Below are positions 37,878 to 47,176 of a stretch of DNA of 64,000 bases, one piece after another. Each line of letters starts with the position of its first letter. Positions within the stretch are counted from its first letter, which is position 1. The stretch spans positions 490,516-554,515 of the forward strand of contig JABLXB010000001.1 in NCBI GenBank assembly GCA_013178305.1, given 5' to 3'. Both the position numbers and the translations under genes were made by a program. The stretch is from Bacillota bacterium (lineage in GTDB: Bacteria > Bacillota > Sulfobacillia > JABLXB01). Under the pieces are notes generated by a model. It saw only the letters and a program-made list of their open reading frames with translations, did not search any database and had not been told where the DNA came from.

Positions 37878-38359
37878 ACCCAAACGTGATCCCGGTTTTG
37901 ATCGGCAGTATTGAATTCAGCAAACATCCGGATTCGGTGCTGGTCACCTACTCGCTGGGGTCGTGTATCGGCCTCACAGCGTACGACCCCGTTACCAGGG
38001 TTGGGGGCATGGCGCACATCATGCTTCCGGACGGAAGGGTCGCCCCGGGCGAGGAGGGCAAGTATGCCACCAGCTGCGTCCCCGCCCTTATTGAGGGAAT
38101 GGTTAAGCACGGCGCCGCGAGGAGCCGGATCATCGTCAAGATGGCGGGGGGCGCCAAGATCCTGGCGCTGCTCGAGGTCTCGAACGGCACCAACATCGGG
38201 AAGCAGAACCAGCTGGCAGTGCTGCAGGCTATCGAGAAGTCCGGCTTGAAGATAGCCGGCTCCGACTGCGGAGGGGATTTCGGGCGCACATTGCGCCTGT
38301 TCGTGAATTCGGGCGTAGTTGAGGTCGCCACCGCAACCAGGGGCGCCTGGACTATCTGA
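37874..38359 (+). CDS. cheD: Chemoreceptor glutamine deamidase CheD
   Basis: This 161-residue enzyme deamidates receptor glutamines and binds CheC in the Gram-positive adaptation loop. The catalytic Cys is in LGSCIGL (about 36) and the His in GGMAHIMLP (about 53). The central GGAKIL motif is present. ATG overlaps the cheC stop by four bases (ATGA). Confidence 0.94.
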   Translation: MNPNVIPVLIGSIEFSKHPDSVLVTYSLGSCIGLTAYDPVTRVGGMAHIMLPDGRVAPGEEGKYATSCVPALIEGMVKHGAARSRIIVKMAGGAKILALLEVSNGTNIGKQNQLAVLQAIEKSGLKIAGSDCGGDFGRTLRLFVNSGVVEVATATRGAWTI

Positions 38360-38388
38360 GATTGGGAGCGTGGGAGCGTGGGAGAGAC

Positions 38389-38754
38389 ATGCCGAAAATA
38401 CTTGTGGTAGACGATGCAATCTACGTCAGGTCGAAGAGCATGAAGCTGCTGGCCGAGAACGGTTTTGAGGTGGAGGAAGCCGCCAACGGGGCCGAAGCGG
38501 TCGACAAGTACAACGAGATCAAGCCCGACCTGGTCTTGATGGACATCACGATGCCGGTCATGGACGGCATCACCGCGGTGAAGGAGATAAAGAAGAATGA
38601 TCCCAACGCAAAGGTGATCATGTGCACCGCGCTGGGCCAGCAGTCAATGGTCATCGAGGCGATCAAGGCGGGCGCCAAGGATTTCATCGTCAAGCCTTAT
38701 CAGACAGACCGCGTCCTGGCCACCGTTAGAAAGCTGGTCCAGGCGGCAGGGTGA
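38389..38754 (+). CDS. cheY: Chemotaxis response regulator CheY
   Basis: This 121-residue single receiver domain has acidic DD in VVDDA, phospho-acceptor Asp in LVLMDITMPVMDG (about 54) and Lys in FIVKPYQ (about 105). It binds the flagellar switch. The start is ATG at 38389, behind a short repeat (GGGAGCGT twice, then GGGAGAGAC) that supplies several possible ribosome sites. Confidence 0.93.
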   Translation: MPKILVVDDAIYVRSKSMKLLAENGFEVEEAANGAEAVDKYNEIKPDLVLMDITMPVMDGITAVKEIKKNDPNAKVIMCTALGQQSMVIEAIKAGAKDFIVKPYQTDRVLATVRKLVQAAG

Positions 38755-38759
38755 GCCAA

Positions 38760-39821
38760 ATGGCCCCCAAAGTCAGGGTACTTGTTGTAGACGACTCCGC
38801 ATTCATGAGGCGGGTGGTCTCCGATATTCTCCAGTCGGACAACCGGCTGGAGGTGATCAGCACCGCCCGCGACGGGCTCGACGCGATCGAGAAGATCAAG
38901 GGCCTGAAGCCCGACGTCGTCACTCTCGACATCGAGATGCCAAGGTTGAACGGTATCGAGGCGCTCGAGCGGATCATGGCGGAATGCCCGACGCGAGTCG
39001 TGATGGTGTCGAGCCTGACGCAGCGCCACGCGAGGGAAACCATAAGGGCGCTATCGCTGGGCGCGGTGGATTTCGTCCCTAAACCGTCGAGCGGGCTGTT
39101 CCCCGACATGAGTTCCCTCAAGGACGAACTGGTCTCGAAGGTGTGGGCCAGCGCCAGAGCGAGGTTAAGGCCAGTGTACAGGCCGCCCGAGACAAGACCG
39201 GTGAGGAAGATAGCGCCAGAGAAAACGCAGGCGGCGCGGGCAGTGGTAGTAGTCGGATCGTCCACGGGTGGGCCGTCGGCGCTCCAGGATGTTATGAAGA
39301 GTCTTCCGGCGGGGCTTCCGGCGGGCGTCCTCGTGGTGCAGCACATGCCGGCGGGTTTCACGAGGTCACTCGCCGAAAGGCTGAACCATCTGTCGCACCT
39401 GGAAGTGGTCGAGGCGTCGGGCGGCGAGCAGATAGTCGAGGGCCGCGCCATCATGGCCCCGGGCGGGTTTCACATGACGTTTGACCGCGACCTGCAGGTG
39501 TCGCTTACGACGGACCCGCCGAGACACGGCGTGCGACCGGCGGTGGACGTGACTATGGAAGCTGCGGCAGCGGTATTCGGTCCCAACTGCGTAGGGGTCG
39601 TGCTGACGGGGATGGGCTTCGACGGCTCCAAGGGGTGCTCCGCCATCAAGTCCCGGGCGGGCACGGTAATCGCGGAACACGAGTCCACGTGCGTAGTATA
39701 CGGTATGCCGCGCGCGGTGATCGAGATGGGATACGCCGACAGGGTGTGCCCTATTGGTGAAATAGCGGACGCGATAAAGGAAGCAGTAGACGGACTGTGC
39801 ACGAGGCGGTGTAGCGCATGA
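38760..39821 (+). CDS. cheB: Chemoreceptor glutamate methylesterase CheB
   Basis: This 353-residue protein has an N-terminal receiver (VVDDSAFMRR; Asp in LDIEMPRLNG) and a C-terminal methylesterase with the catalytic Ser in GSSTGGP (about 165), the His in VQHMP (about 191) and the Asp in LTGMGFDG. ATG at 38760 is five bases after AGGGTGA; a GTG at 38751 that overlaps cheY is the alternative. It removes methyl groups added by CheR, the next gene. Confidence 0.95.
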   Translation: MAPKVRVLVVDDSAFMRRVVSDILQSDNRLEVISTARDGLDAIEKIKGLKPDVVTLDIEMPRLNGIEALERIMAECPTRVVMVSSLTQRHARETIRALSLGAVDFVPKPSSGLFPDMSSLKDELVSKVWASARARLRPVYRPPETRPVRKIAPEKTQAARAVVVVGSSTGGPSALQDVMKSLPAGLPAGVLVVQHMPAGFTRSLAERLNHLSHLEVVEASGGEQIVEGRAIMAPGGFHMTFDRDLQVSLTTDPPRHGVRPAVDVTMEAAAAVFGPNCVGVVLTGMGFDGSKGCSAIKSRAGTVIAEHESTCVVYGMPRAVIEMGYADRVCPIGEIADAIKEAVDGLCTRRCSA

Positions 39822-40594
39822 TTTTGGAGGATACATCGTACTCACTCCTGAGAAAACGGGTCCTCGACGTTACGGGGATAGACATAGCCTGCTACAAACC
39901 GCAACAGATGGAACGCAGACTGAAAGCGTTGCTCGACAGGTCGAAGGTCGAGGACTACTACGCTTACGCCAGGATGATCGAGCACGATCCGGAAAAGGCC
40001 CGCGAACTCTGGGACTTCATTACGATCAACGTATCGGAGTTCTTCCGTAACCCCGACCGCTACAAGGACCTGAAGGAGAAGATCATACCCAGCGTATCGA
40101 CCGGGCGGCCGCTGAGGATCTGGAGCGCGGGCTGCGCCAACGGCGCCGAACCGTATTCCCTGGCCATACTCCTGCACGAGACGGGCAACCCGGGCCACAC
40201 GGTGCTGGCGACCGACATCGACCGGAAGACGCTCACCAGGGCCCAGGCCGCGCTGTACGACCAGAACGACCTCAAGAACGTGGGGCCGGCCCGTATACAG
40301 TACTTCGAGGCGAGGGACGGAAAATACGCAGTGTCGAACACGATCAAGAAATACGTGACGTTCCAGTACCACGACCTCCTCGGGAACCACTACCCCGAGG
40401 GGATGGACATAATCGTCTGCCGCAACGTGGTCATCTACTTCACCGAAGAAGCAAAGGAGAGGGTATTCAGGGGGTTCTGCAAGTCGTTGAAGCCTGGCGG
40501 GGTACTTTTCGTCGGGGAGACAGAGACACTGTTCAATCCCAAGATTATCGGGTTTGAACCGGTACTGCCATTTTTCTACAGGCGAGCAGGTTGA
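39818..40594 (+). CDS. cheR: Chemoreceptor methyltransferase CheR
   Basis: This 258-residue SAM-dependent enzyme methylates receptor glutamates. The N-terminal helical domain ends at ITINVSEFFRNPD (about 68-80). The SAM-binding IWSAGCANGAEPYS and the later DIIVCRNVVIYF are typical. ATG overlaps the cheB stop (ATGA). Confidence 0.96.
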   Translation: MILEDTSYSLLRKRVLDVTGIDIACYKPQQMERRLKALLDRSKVEDYYAYARMIEHDPEKARELWDFITINVSEFFRNPDRYKDLKEKIIPSVSTGRPLRIWSAGCANGAEPYSLAILLHETGNPGHTVLATDIDRKTLTRAQAALYDQNDLKNVGPARIQYFEARDGKYAVSNTIKKYVTFQYHDLLGNHYPEGMDIIVCRNVVIYFTEEAKERVFRGFCKSLKPGGVLFVGETETLFNPKIIGFEPVLPFFYRRAG

Positions 40595-40652
40595 CTGACG
40601 TACGTGAGTATATCTTTGAGCATGCTATCAGTCCTTGGGGGGGGACGGGCAA

Positions 40653-41195
40653 ATGAGTTGTGCTGTACAGCAGTATGTTGACGCCAGTGTGAGGGCGGTC
40701 ACCGCCATCATCAAAGGGGGGACCGGGGTGATTAAGGCAGCGTTTGTCAACCCGTTTATCCAGGCCGGTTCGCAGGTGCTGACCCAGGAGCTGAACCTGG
40801 CGGTGCAAAGGGGCGAACTGAATCTCGAGCAGTCGAAGGCTACGTCCTCAGACGTAACCATAATGCTGGGAGTCACAGGCGACGCCTGCGGCATCGTACT
40901 CTACGGGATGTCCGAACAGACTGCGAAAGGCATAGTGGGAGTCATGGTGGACGACCGCGTGCCGATATTCGACGAGATGGCCGAGAGCGCGCTCGCCGAA
41001 CTGGGCAATCTCATAACAGGTATGGCCAGCATAAGCCTGGAGAAAGAGGGATACATCTGCCGCCTCACGCCGCCCATCGTGATCAGCGGGCGCGGCGTGA
41101 TTATCTCGACCGTGGACATCAACCGGATAGTAGTCCCCCTGATGACGACGAAAGGGCAGATCGACATCAGCCTCTGCCTGAGGTCGGAGAGGTAG
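40653..41195 (+). CDS. cheX: CheX-like CheY-P phosphatase
   Basis: This 180-residue protein has the CheX/CheC fold with one ExxN motif in ESALAELGNLITGMAS (about 110-125). The preceding VTIMLGVTGDACGIVLYGM fits CheX. ATG at 40653 lies behind a long G-run (GGGGGGGGACGGG). It ends the che operon and gives a second CheY-P phosphatase beside CheC. Confidence 0.85.
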   Translation: MSCAVQQYVDASVRAVTAIIKGGTGVIKAAFVNPFIQAGSQVLTQELNLAVQRGELNLEQSKATSSDVTIMLGVTGDACGIVLYGMSEQTAKGIVGVMVDDRVPIFDEMAESALAELGNLITGMASISLEKEGYICRLTPPIVISGRGVIISTVDINRIVVPLMTTKGQIDISLCLRSER

Positions 41196-41244
41196 CGCGG
41201 GTTGGCGCGGCGCCCGGCCACGGAAGGCGGGGCGCTGCGCCGCT

Positions 41245-41751
41245 TTACTTACCCAAGTAGGCCTGTGCGAGTTCCCAGTAATCGTTGGCGTGCGCGATCA
41301 AGCCATTAGCCTCGCTGTCGCTCAGCTGCCGGACTACCCTGGCGGGCACGCCGAGGACCATACTCCGCGGCGGGATCTTCGTCCCCGGCGCCACTACTGC
41401 GCCGGCGCCGATGATACACTCCTCACCGATCTCCGCGCCGCCAAGGATGACCGAGCCCATGCCCACTATCGTCCTGCTACCGACGGTGCAGCTATGAAGC
41501 ATCGCCAGGTGCCCGATCGTGACGTCATCCCCTATGCGCGACGGATAATCCGGGTCGACATGGATCACGGCATTCTCCTGTACGCTGGTCCCCTCGCCTA
41601 TCGTAATCGAGCTGATGTCGCCCCGGAGGACAGCGCCGTACCAGATGCTGCACCTTGGGCCGATTGAGACGTCACCGACCACCACCGCCGTCTCCGTGAC
41701 CAGCGACGGTTGCGTGATCCTCGGGCTCTTCCCTTTGAACGAACCGAGCAT
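41245..41751 (-). CDS. Gamma-carbonic-anhydrase-like hexapeptide protein
   Basis: This 168-residue left-handed beta-helix protein is trimeric in its family. The metal-binding His residues fit ENAVIHVD (about 65-71), GHLAMLHSC (about 83-91) and the turns between, with the family's VGMGSVILGGAEI. Members act as carbonic anhydrases or as YrdA-type proteins of unknown substrate. ATG at 41751 has GGAGGG seven bases upstream; the in-frame GTG at 41766 overlaps that site. It precedes no obvious partner. Confidence 0.85.
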   Translation of the reverse strand: MLGSFKGKSPRITQPSLVTETAVVVGDVSIGPRCSIWYGAVLRGDISSITIGEGTSVQENAVIHVDPDYPSRIGDDVTIGHLAMLHSCTVGSRTIVGMGSVILGGAEIGEECIIGAGAVVAPGTKIPPRSMVLGVPARVVRQLSDSEANGLIAHANDYWELAQAYLGK

Positions 41752-41809
41752 GCGGTTTCCCTCCACGTTCGTACGCCGGGTTTGTATACCGGTTCTGAAC
41801 CGGTCCTAT

Positions 41810-42832
41810 CTACAGTACCATGGGGCCGGACAGGGTCTTCTCGAGCAATCGCACGCACGCCTCCACGTCCCGGAGGTCCACCATCTCGACGGGCGTGTGC
41901 ACGTACCGGGTCGGGATTGAAATCACCCCGGACGGCACGCCCTCCCGAGTGGTGTGTATCGGTCCGGCGTCGGTCCCACCCCGCTCGAGCACCTCCATCT
42001 GGTAGGGTATCGAGTGCGCAGTGGCGGTCGAGACGAGAAGTCGCCTGACGCCGGGGTGCGCGACCAGGCGCGAGTCCTTGACCTTGATGGCCGCGCCCTT
42101 GCCCAGGGAGACGTTCATGTGATCCGATTTCGGGGTATCGCCCGTCCGCGTCACGTCCACGGCGATGGCGACGTCGGGGTATATCCCGAAGGCGGAGGTC
42201 GTGGCGCCCCTGGTGCCCACCTCTTCCTGCACGGTGAACACGAAGTAGGCGTCGTGCGGTACGCTCTTCAGCCTGCGCATCACCTCGACCACCACCGCGC
42301 AACCCACGCGGTCGTCCGCGGCCTTCGTGATTATCCTGTCGCCGTTTTCCTCCATCTTCCGGTCGAATACCGCCATGTCGCCGATCGATGCTCGCTGGGA
42401 TGCCTCTTTCTCGGAAGACGCGCCCACGTCGATGAACATCCTGTCGATCTTGAGCTCGCTCATCTTGTCCAGCTTCTCCATCCACACGGCGCCGGTAGCG
42501 CTGTTGGCGAACACCACGCGCTGGCCGAGGATGGTGAACGGGTCGACCCCACCGACAGGGGCGAACCGGAGGAAGCCCTTCTCATCGATGTGTGTCACGA
42601 TCAAGCCGATCTCGTCCATGTGCGCGGCGACCATCACCTTGGACGCGGCGCCGGCTGCGGCCTTATCAGCCGCCGCGGGACCGGCCTTCTTGAACGCGAT
42701 GAGGTTACCCAGCGCGTCCACGCTGATAGAATCACAGTATCCCCGGATCATCGATACGATGACGTCGCGTACGCGCTCCTCGTTTCCCGACGGGCCATAC
42801 GCTTCGACCAGCTTCTTGATCGTGTCCTTCAT
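41810..42832 (-). CDS. M42-family aminopeptidase (third of three in operon)
   Basis: This 340-residue member of the M42/TET peptidase family has the metal His in VAAHMDEIGL (about 71-80), the bridging Asp in ADDRVGCAVV (about 180), the catalytic Glu pair in VQEEVGTRGA (about 211-220), the Asp in AVDVTR and the last His in RYVHTPVEM. TET enzymes form dodecamers that trim short peptides in the cytoplasm; some M42 members are endoglucanase-like. Overlap with the next gene is four bases (ATGA). Confidence 0.9.
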   Translation of the reverse strand: MKDTIKKLVEAYGPSGNEERVRDVIVSMIRGYCDSISVDALGNLIAFKKAGPAAADKAAAGAASKVMVAAHMDEIGLIVTHIDEKGFLRFAPVGGVDPFTILGQRVVFANSATGAVWMEKLDKMSELKIDRMFIDVGASSEKEASQRASIGDMAVFDRKMEENGDRIITKAADDRVGCAVVVEVMRRLKSVPHDAYFVFTVQEEVGTRGATTSAFGIYPDVAIAVDVTRTGDTPKSDHMNVSLGKGAAIKVKDSRLVAHPGVRRLLVSTATAHSIPYQMEVLERGGTDAGPIHTTREGVPSGVISIPTRYVHTPVEMVDLRDVEACVRLLEKTLSGPMVL

Positions 42833-43869
42833 GGGCGAAACCCCTCCCCGACACTCACCAGAAATGCGTCCACGAGCCTGATGGCATTCTCGAAGTCATC
42901 GAGGCTCATGATGCATGACGGAGAATGGATATAGCGGCACGGTACCGAAACAGAGGCAGTCGGCACGCCGGTCCTCGACAGGTGGATCCGGCCCGCGTCA
43001 TTACCGCCGAGTGTGATGCGCTTGAACTGGTACGGGATGTTGTTCTCCGTGGCTACCTCGACCATCTGCCTGAGCATCGTCTTGCTGGCGATGGATGTCC
43101 CGTCCATGATGCTGAGGGCGGGGCCGCCGCCAAGGCGCGTGGCCTGGAGGTGGTCGTCCGTCCCTGGCGTGTCCGAGCAGATCGTGCCTTCGAGCACGAC
43201 TGCCATGTCCGGCTGCACGGCCCACGCCGACACCGCCGCTCCGCGCAGGCCTACCTCCTCCTGGACGGTGAAGACCGCGACCACGGAGAACGGGTAATCC
43301 CTGCCAAGGATTTGCGCCAGCACCGCGCACCCGGCCCTGTCGTCGAGCGCCTTGGCCCTGACCGTCCTGCCGCCAAGCTGCCTGAAACCGCCGGCGAACG
43401 AGGCGTAATCTCCAGGCCGCACCTTTTTCTCGGCGTCCTCGCGGCTCCTCGCGCCGATGTCTATGAAGAGATTGTCGGACTTCAAAATTTTCTCCCGCTC
43501 GTCGCTCTCCTGCAGGTGCAGCGGTTTGAGACCGATGACGCCGCGAATCCTGTTGCGTCCCACCAGGACCTCCTTGCACGGAAGCACCCTGTCGTCGATG
43601 CCCCCGACCTTCTGGAATCTGAGCAGGCCCTCCTTTTCGATGAAACTCACGATGAGACCGACCTCGTCCATGTGGGCCGCCAGCATGACGAGCGGTCGAG
43701 CGAGCTCGCCGCGCGGGGTCTCTCCAGGATTCTTGCGGGCTATCAGGTTGCCGAGGACGTCGCATTCCACGTCCGCCCCGGCCTTCGAGGCCTCGTCACG
43801 CAGGATGCGGCGCACCTCGTCTTCGTTGCCGCTTACGCCTGCGGCCTGGGTCAGCCTTTCTAATAGCAC
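42829..43869 (-). CDS. M42-family aminopeptidase (second of three)
   Basis: This 346-residue M42 peptidase has LAAHMDEVGL (about 70-79), LDDRAGCAVL (about 180), VQEEVGLRGA (about 211) and RYIHSPSC (about 321). The segment that normally reads as an Asp-containing metal ligand is VVLEGTICSDTPG, the Glu variant seen in CelM/FrvX-like members, which points to a substrate preference different from its neighbours. Its start overlaps the first M42 gene by 10 bases. Confidence 0.9.
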   Translation of the reverse strand: MLLERLTQAAGVSGNEDEVRRILRDEASKAGADVECDVLGNLIARKNPGETPRGELARPLVMLAAHMDEVGLIVSFIEKEGLLRFQKVGGIDDRVLPCKEVLVGRNRIRGVIGLKPLHLQESDEREKILKSDNLFIDIGARSREDAEKKVRPGDYASFAGGFRQLGGRTVRAKALDDRAGCAVLAQILGRDYPFSVVAVFTVQEEVGLRGAAVSAWAVQPDMAVVLEGTICSDTPGTDDHLQATRLGGGPALSIMDGTSIASKTMLRQMVEVATENNIPYQFKRITLGGNDAGRIHLSRTGVPTASVSVPCRYIHSPSCIMSLDDFENAIRLVDAFLVSVGEGFRP

Positions 43870-44918
43870 CGCAATCCCTCCACAAACGCGCGATCGAGGT
43901 CCGCTGCGAACTGGGCGGCCAGCCTGCCCGCCTCCTGTATGTCGCGCAGTGACAGCACCTCGACAGGCGTGTGCATGTACCTGAGCGGGATGGAGATTAC
44001 TCCCGTCGCCACGCCGGAGCGCGTCACCTGTATTGCCCAGGCGTCAGTCCCCGAGGACCCACCTGACACCTCAGTCTGCGCCGGTATGCCGTTACGCCTG
44101 GCCACCTCGTCGAGGCGCGCCAGGACCTTTGGATGGACGTTCGGGCCGGCCGACAGGACGGGGCCCTTGTCCAGCCTCGAAGTGAGGTACTCCGGGATCC
44201 CCGGCATGTCGCCGTGCGTAACGTCTATGGCGATGCCCACGTCCGGAGATATGCAGAACGTGGAACAGGCCGCCCCGCGCATCCCGGTCTCCTCCTGCAC
44301 GGTTGCGACGATGTAGACGTCGGCGGAGTGCCGCAGCCGCGACAGGCAGTCGAGGCATTCGTACAGCACCGCGACCCCGGCCCTGTCGTCGAAGGACTTC
44401 CCGACGACGAAATCGCCCAGTGGCGAGAACGCCGACTCAAAGCTCACCATGTCACCGACCTGTACGTTCTCGCGGACCTGTTCCTCTGCGAGGCCGGCGT
44501 CCACATACAGTTCGTCCATTTTGAATGCGGCGTTCCGTTCCTCTGGGGGCACTGTGTGCGGGGGTTTCGAACCGACCACGCCGGGGATGCTCGCCCTCCC
44601 GTGAATCAGGACCTCCATGCCCGGCAGGACCCTCGGATCAACCCCGCCCATGCCGGCGAAACGCAGGAACCCGCCGTCCTCGATCTTCGTCACGACCAGC
44701 CCGATCTGGTCGCTGTGGGCGGCGAACATCACCTTCGGCCTCGGGCCCGGCCCGTCACCCGGTTTGAACGCGATGCAGCTGCCAAGCCTGTCAATCCTGA
44801 CGTCCGCGGCCAGGGGCCCGAATGCCTCGGCGACAATGCGCGAAACCTCCGACTCATGGCCGGGCAATCCCGTCGCTCTCGAGAGGCGACCCAGGAAGTC
44901 AAGGGTATCCAATCGCAT
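43860..44918 (-). CDS. M42-family aminopeptidase (first of three)
   Basis: This 352-residue M42 peptidase has FAAHSDQIGLVV (about 66-77; Ser-Asp-Gln where the others have Met-Asp-Glu), FDDRAGVAVL (about 178), VQEETGMRGA (about 208), IDVTHGDMPG and RYMHTPVEV. It lies six bases after the radical SAM gene and overlaps the next peptidase. Three differing paralogues in one operon may build homo- or hetero-dodecamers with different residue preferences. Confidence 0.9.
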   Translation of the reverse strand: MRLDTLDFLGRLSRATGLPGHESEVSRIVAEAFGPLAADVRIDRLGSCIAFKPGDGPGPRPKVMFAAHSDQIGLVVTKIEDGGFLRFAGMGGVDPRVLPGMEVLIHGRASIPGVVGSKPPHTVPPEERNAAFKMDELYVDAGLAEEQVRENVQVGDMVSFESAFSPLGDFVVGKSFDDRAGVAVLYECLDCLSRLRHSADVYIVATVQEETGMRGAACSTFCISPDVGIAIDVTHGDMPGIPEYLTSRLDKGPVLSAGPNVHPKVLARLDEVARRNGIPAQTEVSGGSSGTDAWAIQVTRSGVATGVISIPLRYMHTPVEVLSLRDIQEAGRLAAQFAADLDRAFVEGLRCY

Positions 44919-44924
44919 TCCTCC

Positions 44925-46307
44925 TCAGACCACCGCCACCGGGACTCCAGTGGCCTGTTCGATGTCCATGTACGACCGGCCGGCCAGGTCCTTGCCCCTG
45001 TCGTCGAACGGGGCCGCCGGTACTACGACAACCGCGGCGGCTCCCCCGTGAGCCAGGTGCTGCCGGACGGACGAGATGATGTCTTCCACTGTAAGCAGGC
45101 CGGCACAGGCGATGTTGCCGCCGAAGAACTCGTTCCGCGCAACGATGACGCGGGCGTCGGGCATCGAGGCCCGCAGCGCCAGCCTCACCGGCGTCTCTCC
45201 GAGTACTGAGGTGACGAAAAGCGGTCGCGCCGCGTCAGTCCGGCAGGTCGTGCGACTGAGCGTGGACGCGCCTGCGCGCCTGACGGCGTCAAGCGCGTCC
45301 CTGACCTGGCTTGTCTCAATGTCATGCAGCATTACCACGCCGGGCGGCGTGCGAGGTATCTTCTCCAGCAGTACCTCGAGGTCCCGCCCATCCCGCGCCA
45401 GCTTTACGACGGGGTCCCCCGCGTTCTTCATCAAGTCGAACGCGTGGTACCTGCTCTCCGGGCCGGTCCCGTCAACCTCGAGGATGACGTCGCCGCGCTT
45501 CATTCCCGCTCGCGCCGCGGCGCTGTTGCGGATCACACCCTCCACGCGCGGGACGAGGTCAGTCACCCGCGGCGGCTCCACCGTCACCGGCATGTCCACC
45601 GCGCCGGCGGATCCGTTCCGGACGGCCGCCACCGCACGCTCGACGAGAGCGCGCATCTCCCCGCCAGACAGGGTGTCCCCCACGTATCGCCTGGTATACC
45701 CTGGCATCATCACGCGGGCGGTGAGCGCCCCGCACCCCCTAAGGAATTCGATGGTGCGACGCAGGCTGTGGACGGCCTCGCCGGCGGCCACGACGCTGCC
45801 GTGGAACCGCACTCCGCATTCGCTGAGCAGTTCGACTCCCCGTATGGCGCGCTCCGGAGCACGATCGCCCATAATCCGGCTCCGGACGTCAAGATCCACC
45901 ACGTTCAGCGACACAGTGACCTCAACGTCGCCGAGGCGAGATAGCATGCGGGCGGTTTCCCTGTCGAGAAGCGTTCCGTTTGTCGTGATCCGGATGGGCG
46001 TCCCGGGGTATCTCCCGCGCACGAGTTCGACTATCCCCGCAAACGCGGGATGGGTCATGGGCTCGCCCTCGCATATACGGGTGGCGGATTCTCCAATCAC
46101 GATCTTCTCCGCGCCGGCCAGCTGATCGAGAGACCGGGCTATCTCAGTCACTTCCCTCGGGGGGATGCCGATTACCTCAACCCCCGGCGGGTTGAACCGG
46201 TTGCTGCAGAACACGCAGTCCAGGTTGCACTGCGATGTAATCGGGAGCACACCCGCTCTGTGGGACGCGTACAGCACCCCGGTGAGCCTGCCCCAGTCGG
46301 GGATCAC
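44925..46307 (-). CDS. Radical SAM protein with internal PDZ domain
   Basis: This 460-residue protein has the radical SAM motif CNLDCVFC (about 24-31), followed by SNRFNPPG and IGESATRI. After the radical SAM barrel (to about 250) comes a PDZ domain (about 270-340; GMKRGDVILEVDG) and a C-terminal Cys-containing segment (about 345-460; VTSVLGETP, NIACAGLLTVEDI). The last part recalls DUF512, usually found as PDZ-radical SAM-DUF512; here the order differs. GTG start overlaps the PAP2 stop (GTGA) with GGAGGG upstream. Reaction unknown. Confidence 0.85.
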   Translation of the reverse strand: MIPDWGRLTGVLYASHRAGVLPITSQCNLDCVFCSNRFNPPGVEVIGIPPREVTEIARSLDQLAGAEKIVIGESATRICEGEPMTHPAFAGIVELVRGRYPGTPIRITTNGTLLDRETARMLSRLGDVEVTVSLNVVDLDVRSRIMGDRAPERAIRGVELLSECGVRFHGSVVAAGEAVHSLRRTIEFLRGCGALTARVMMPGYTRRYVGDTLSGGEMRALVERAVAAVRNGSAGAVDMPVTVEPPRVTDLVPRVEGVIRNSAAARAGMKRGDVILEVDGTGPESRYHAFDLMKNAGDPVVKLARDGRDLEVLLEKIPRTPPGVVMLHDIETSQVRDALDAVRRAGASTLSRTTCRTDAARPLFVTSVLGETPVRLALRASMPDARVIVARNEFFGGNIACAGLLTVEDIISSVRQHLAHGGAAAVVVVPAAPFDDRGKDLAGRSYMDIEQATGVPVAVV

Positions 46308-47176
46308 GACGCCGCACCCTCCGGCGCAGCCAATCCCACGAGAACGAACACCCAGGGGACCAGAAGCGTCGCCGAGAGCCCCGTGGTGGCGTACCGGAGC
46401 CACACCCAGGACGGCGTCGCGGGCGCGACGAGCTCGATGATACCGCCGACGGCAAGCACACAACCGAGGCCCAGCGCCACCCTCGCAGCCTGCGTCCGCA
46501 GTCCGGCGGGTCTCCGGAAGCCGCACAGCGCGGGCTCGACGGCGCCGCCAAGCGCGAACCCCAGGAAAAACCCCGAAGACTTCATGACGGATTCATCGAC
46601 GGGGCCGGTGAGCATGAGGGCCGGGAGTACCAAAGCCGCGATAACGAGGACCGGCCTCGTGACGCGGCGCCCACTCCGGTCCAGCCACCGGAACGACGCC
46701 ACGGCGGCGATTGCCACCGCGATGCCGAGCGCGCCTCCACCCACGACGTCTTCAAGATAATGGACCCCCAGGTACATACGAGAAGCGCCCACCAGCACTG
46801 TCGCCACCGCCGCGGCCGCGGCCATGAAACGCCGCCTGAACAGGCCGGCGAGCATCCACCACAGGGTCGCAGTCCCCTGCGTGTGGCCGCTTGGAAACCC
46901 GTACCCCTCGGCGCCCAATACTACGTACGGTCGCGCGGCCCCCGCGCCGCCGGAGTGCGGCGCCGGCCTCGGCAGTTTGAAAACCAGCTTCAGCACGGAA
47001 TTGAGCCACATCGAGAGAAGGAACACAACGCCCAGCCTGAGACCTGCAACCCTGTCGTTGCACCAGTAAACCGCGAGCACAACCGCGGTCAGGAAAACCT
47101 CGCTGCCGGCCAGCGTCACCGCGATGAAGAACAGGTCCACGGGCGAAACCACAAAGGACAGCATCTCAGTCCCCAT
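46304..47176 (-). CDS. PAP2-family membrane phosphatase
   Basis: This 290-residue membrane protein carries the three phosphatidate-phosphatase motifs KLPRP (about 68-72), PSGHTQG (about 95-101) and SRMYLGVHYLEDV (about 132-144), with eight or so hydrophobic helices. It probably dephosphorylates an undecaprenyl- or phosphatidyl-type lipid phosphate at the outer face. Overlap with the radical SAM gene downstream is four bases; it overlaps the acyltransferase upstream by 11. Confidence 0.88.
   Translation of the reverse strand: MGTEMLSFVVSPVDLFFIAVTLAGSEVFLTAVVLAVYWCNDRVAGLRLGVVFLLSMWLNSVLKLVFKLPRPAPHSGGAGAARPYVVLGAEGYGFPSGHTQGTATLWWMLAGLFRRRFMAAAAAVATVLVGASRMYLGVHYLEDVVGGGALGIAVAIAAVASFRWLDRSGRRVTRPVLVIAALVLPALMLTGPVDESVMKSSGFFLGFALGGAVEPALCGFRRPAGLRTQAARVALGLGCVLAVGGIIELVAPATPSWVWLRYATTGLSATLLVPWVFVLVGLAAPEGAAS

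Noticed and set aside
41598-42485. 295-codon minus-strand frame overlapping an M42 gene and the carbonic-anhydrase gene
   Set aside because: Gly/Arg-rich low-complexity shadow of the real frames.
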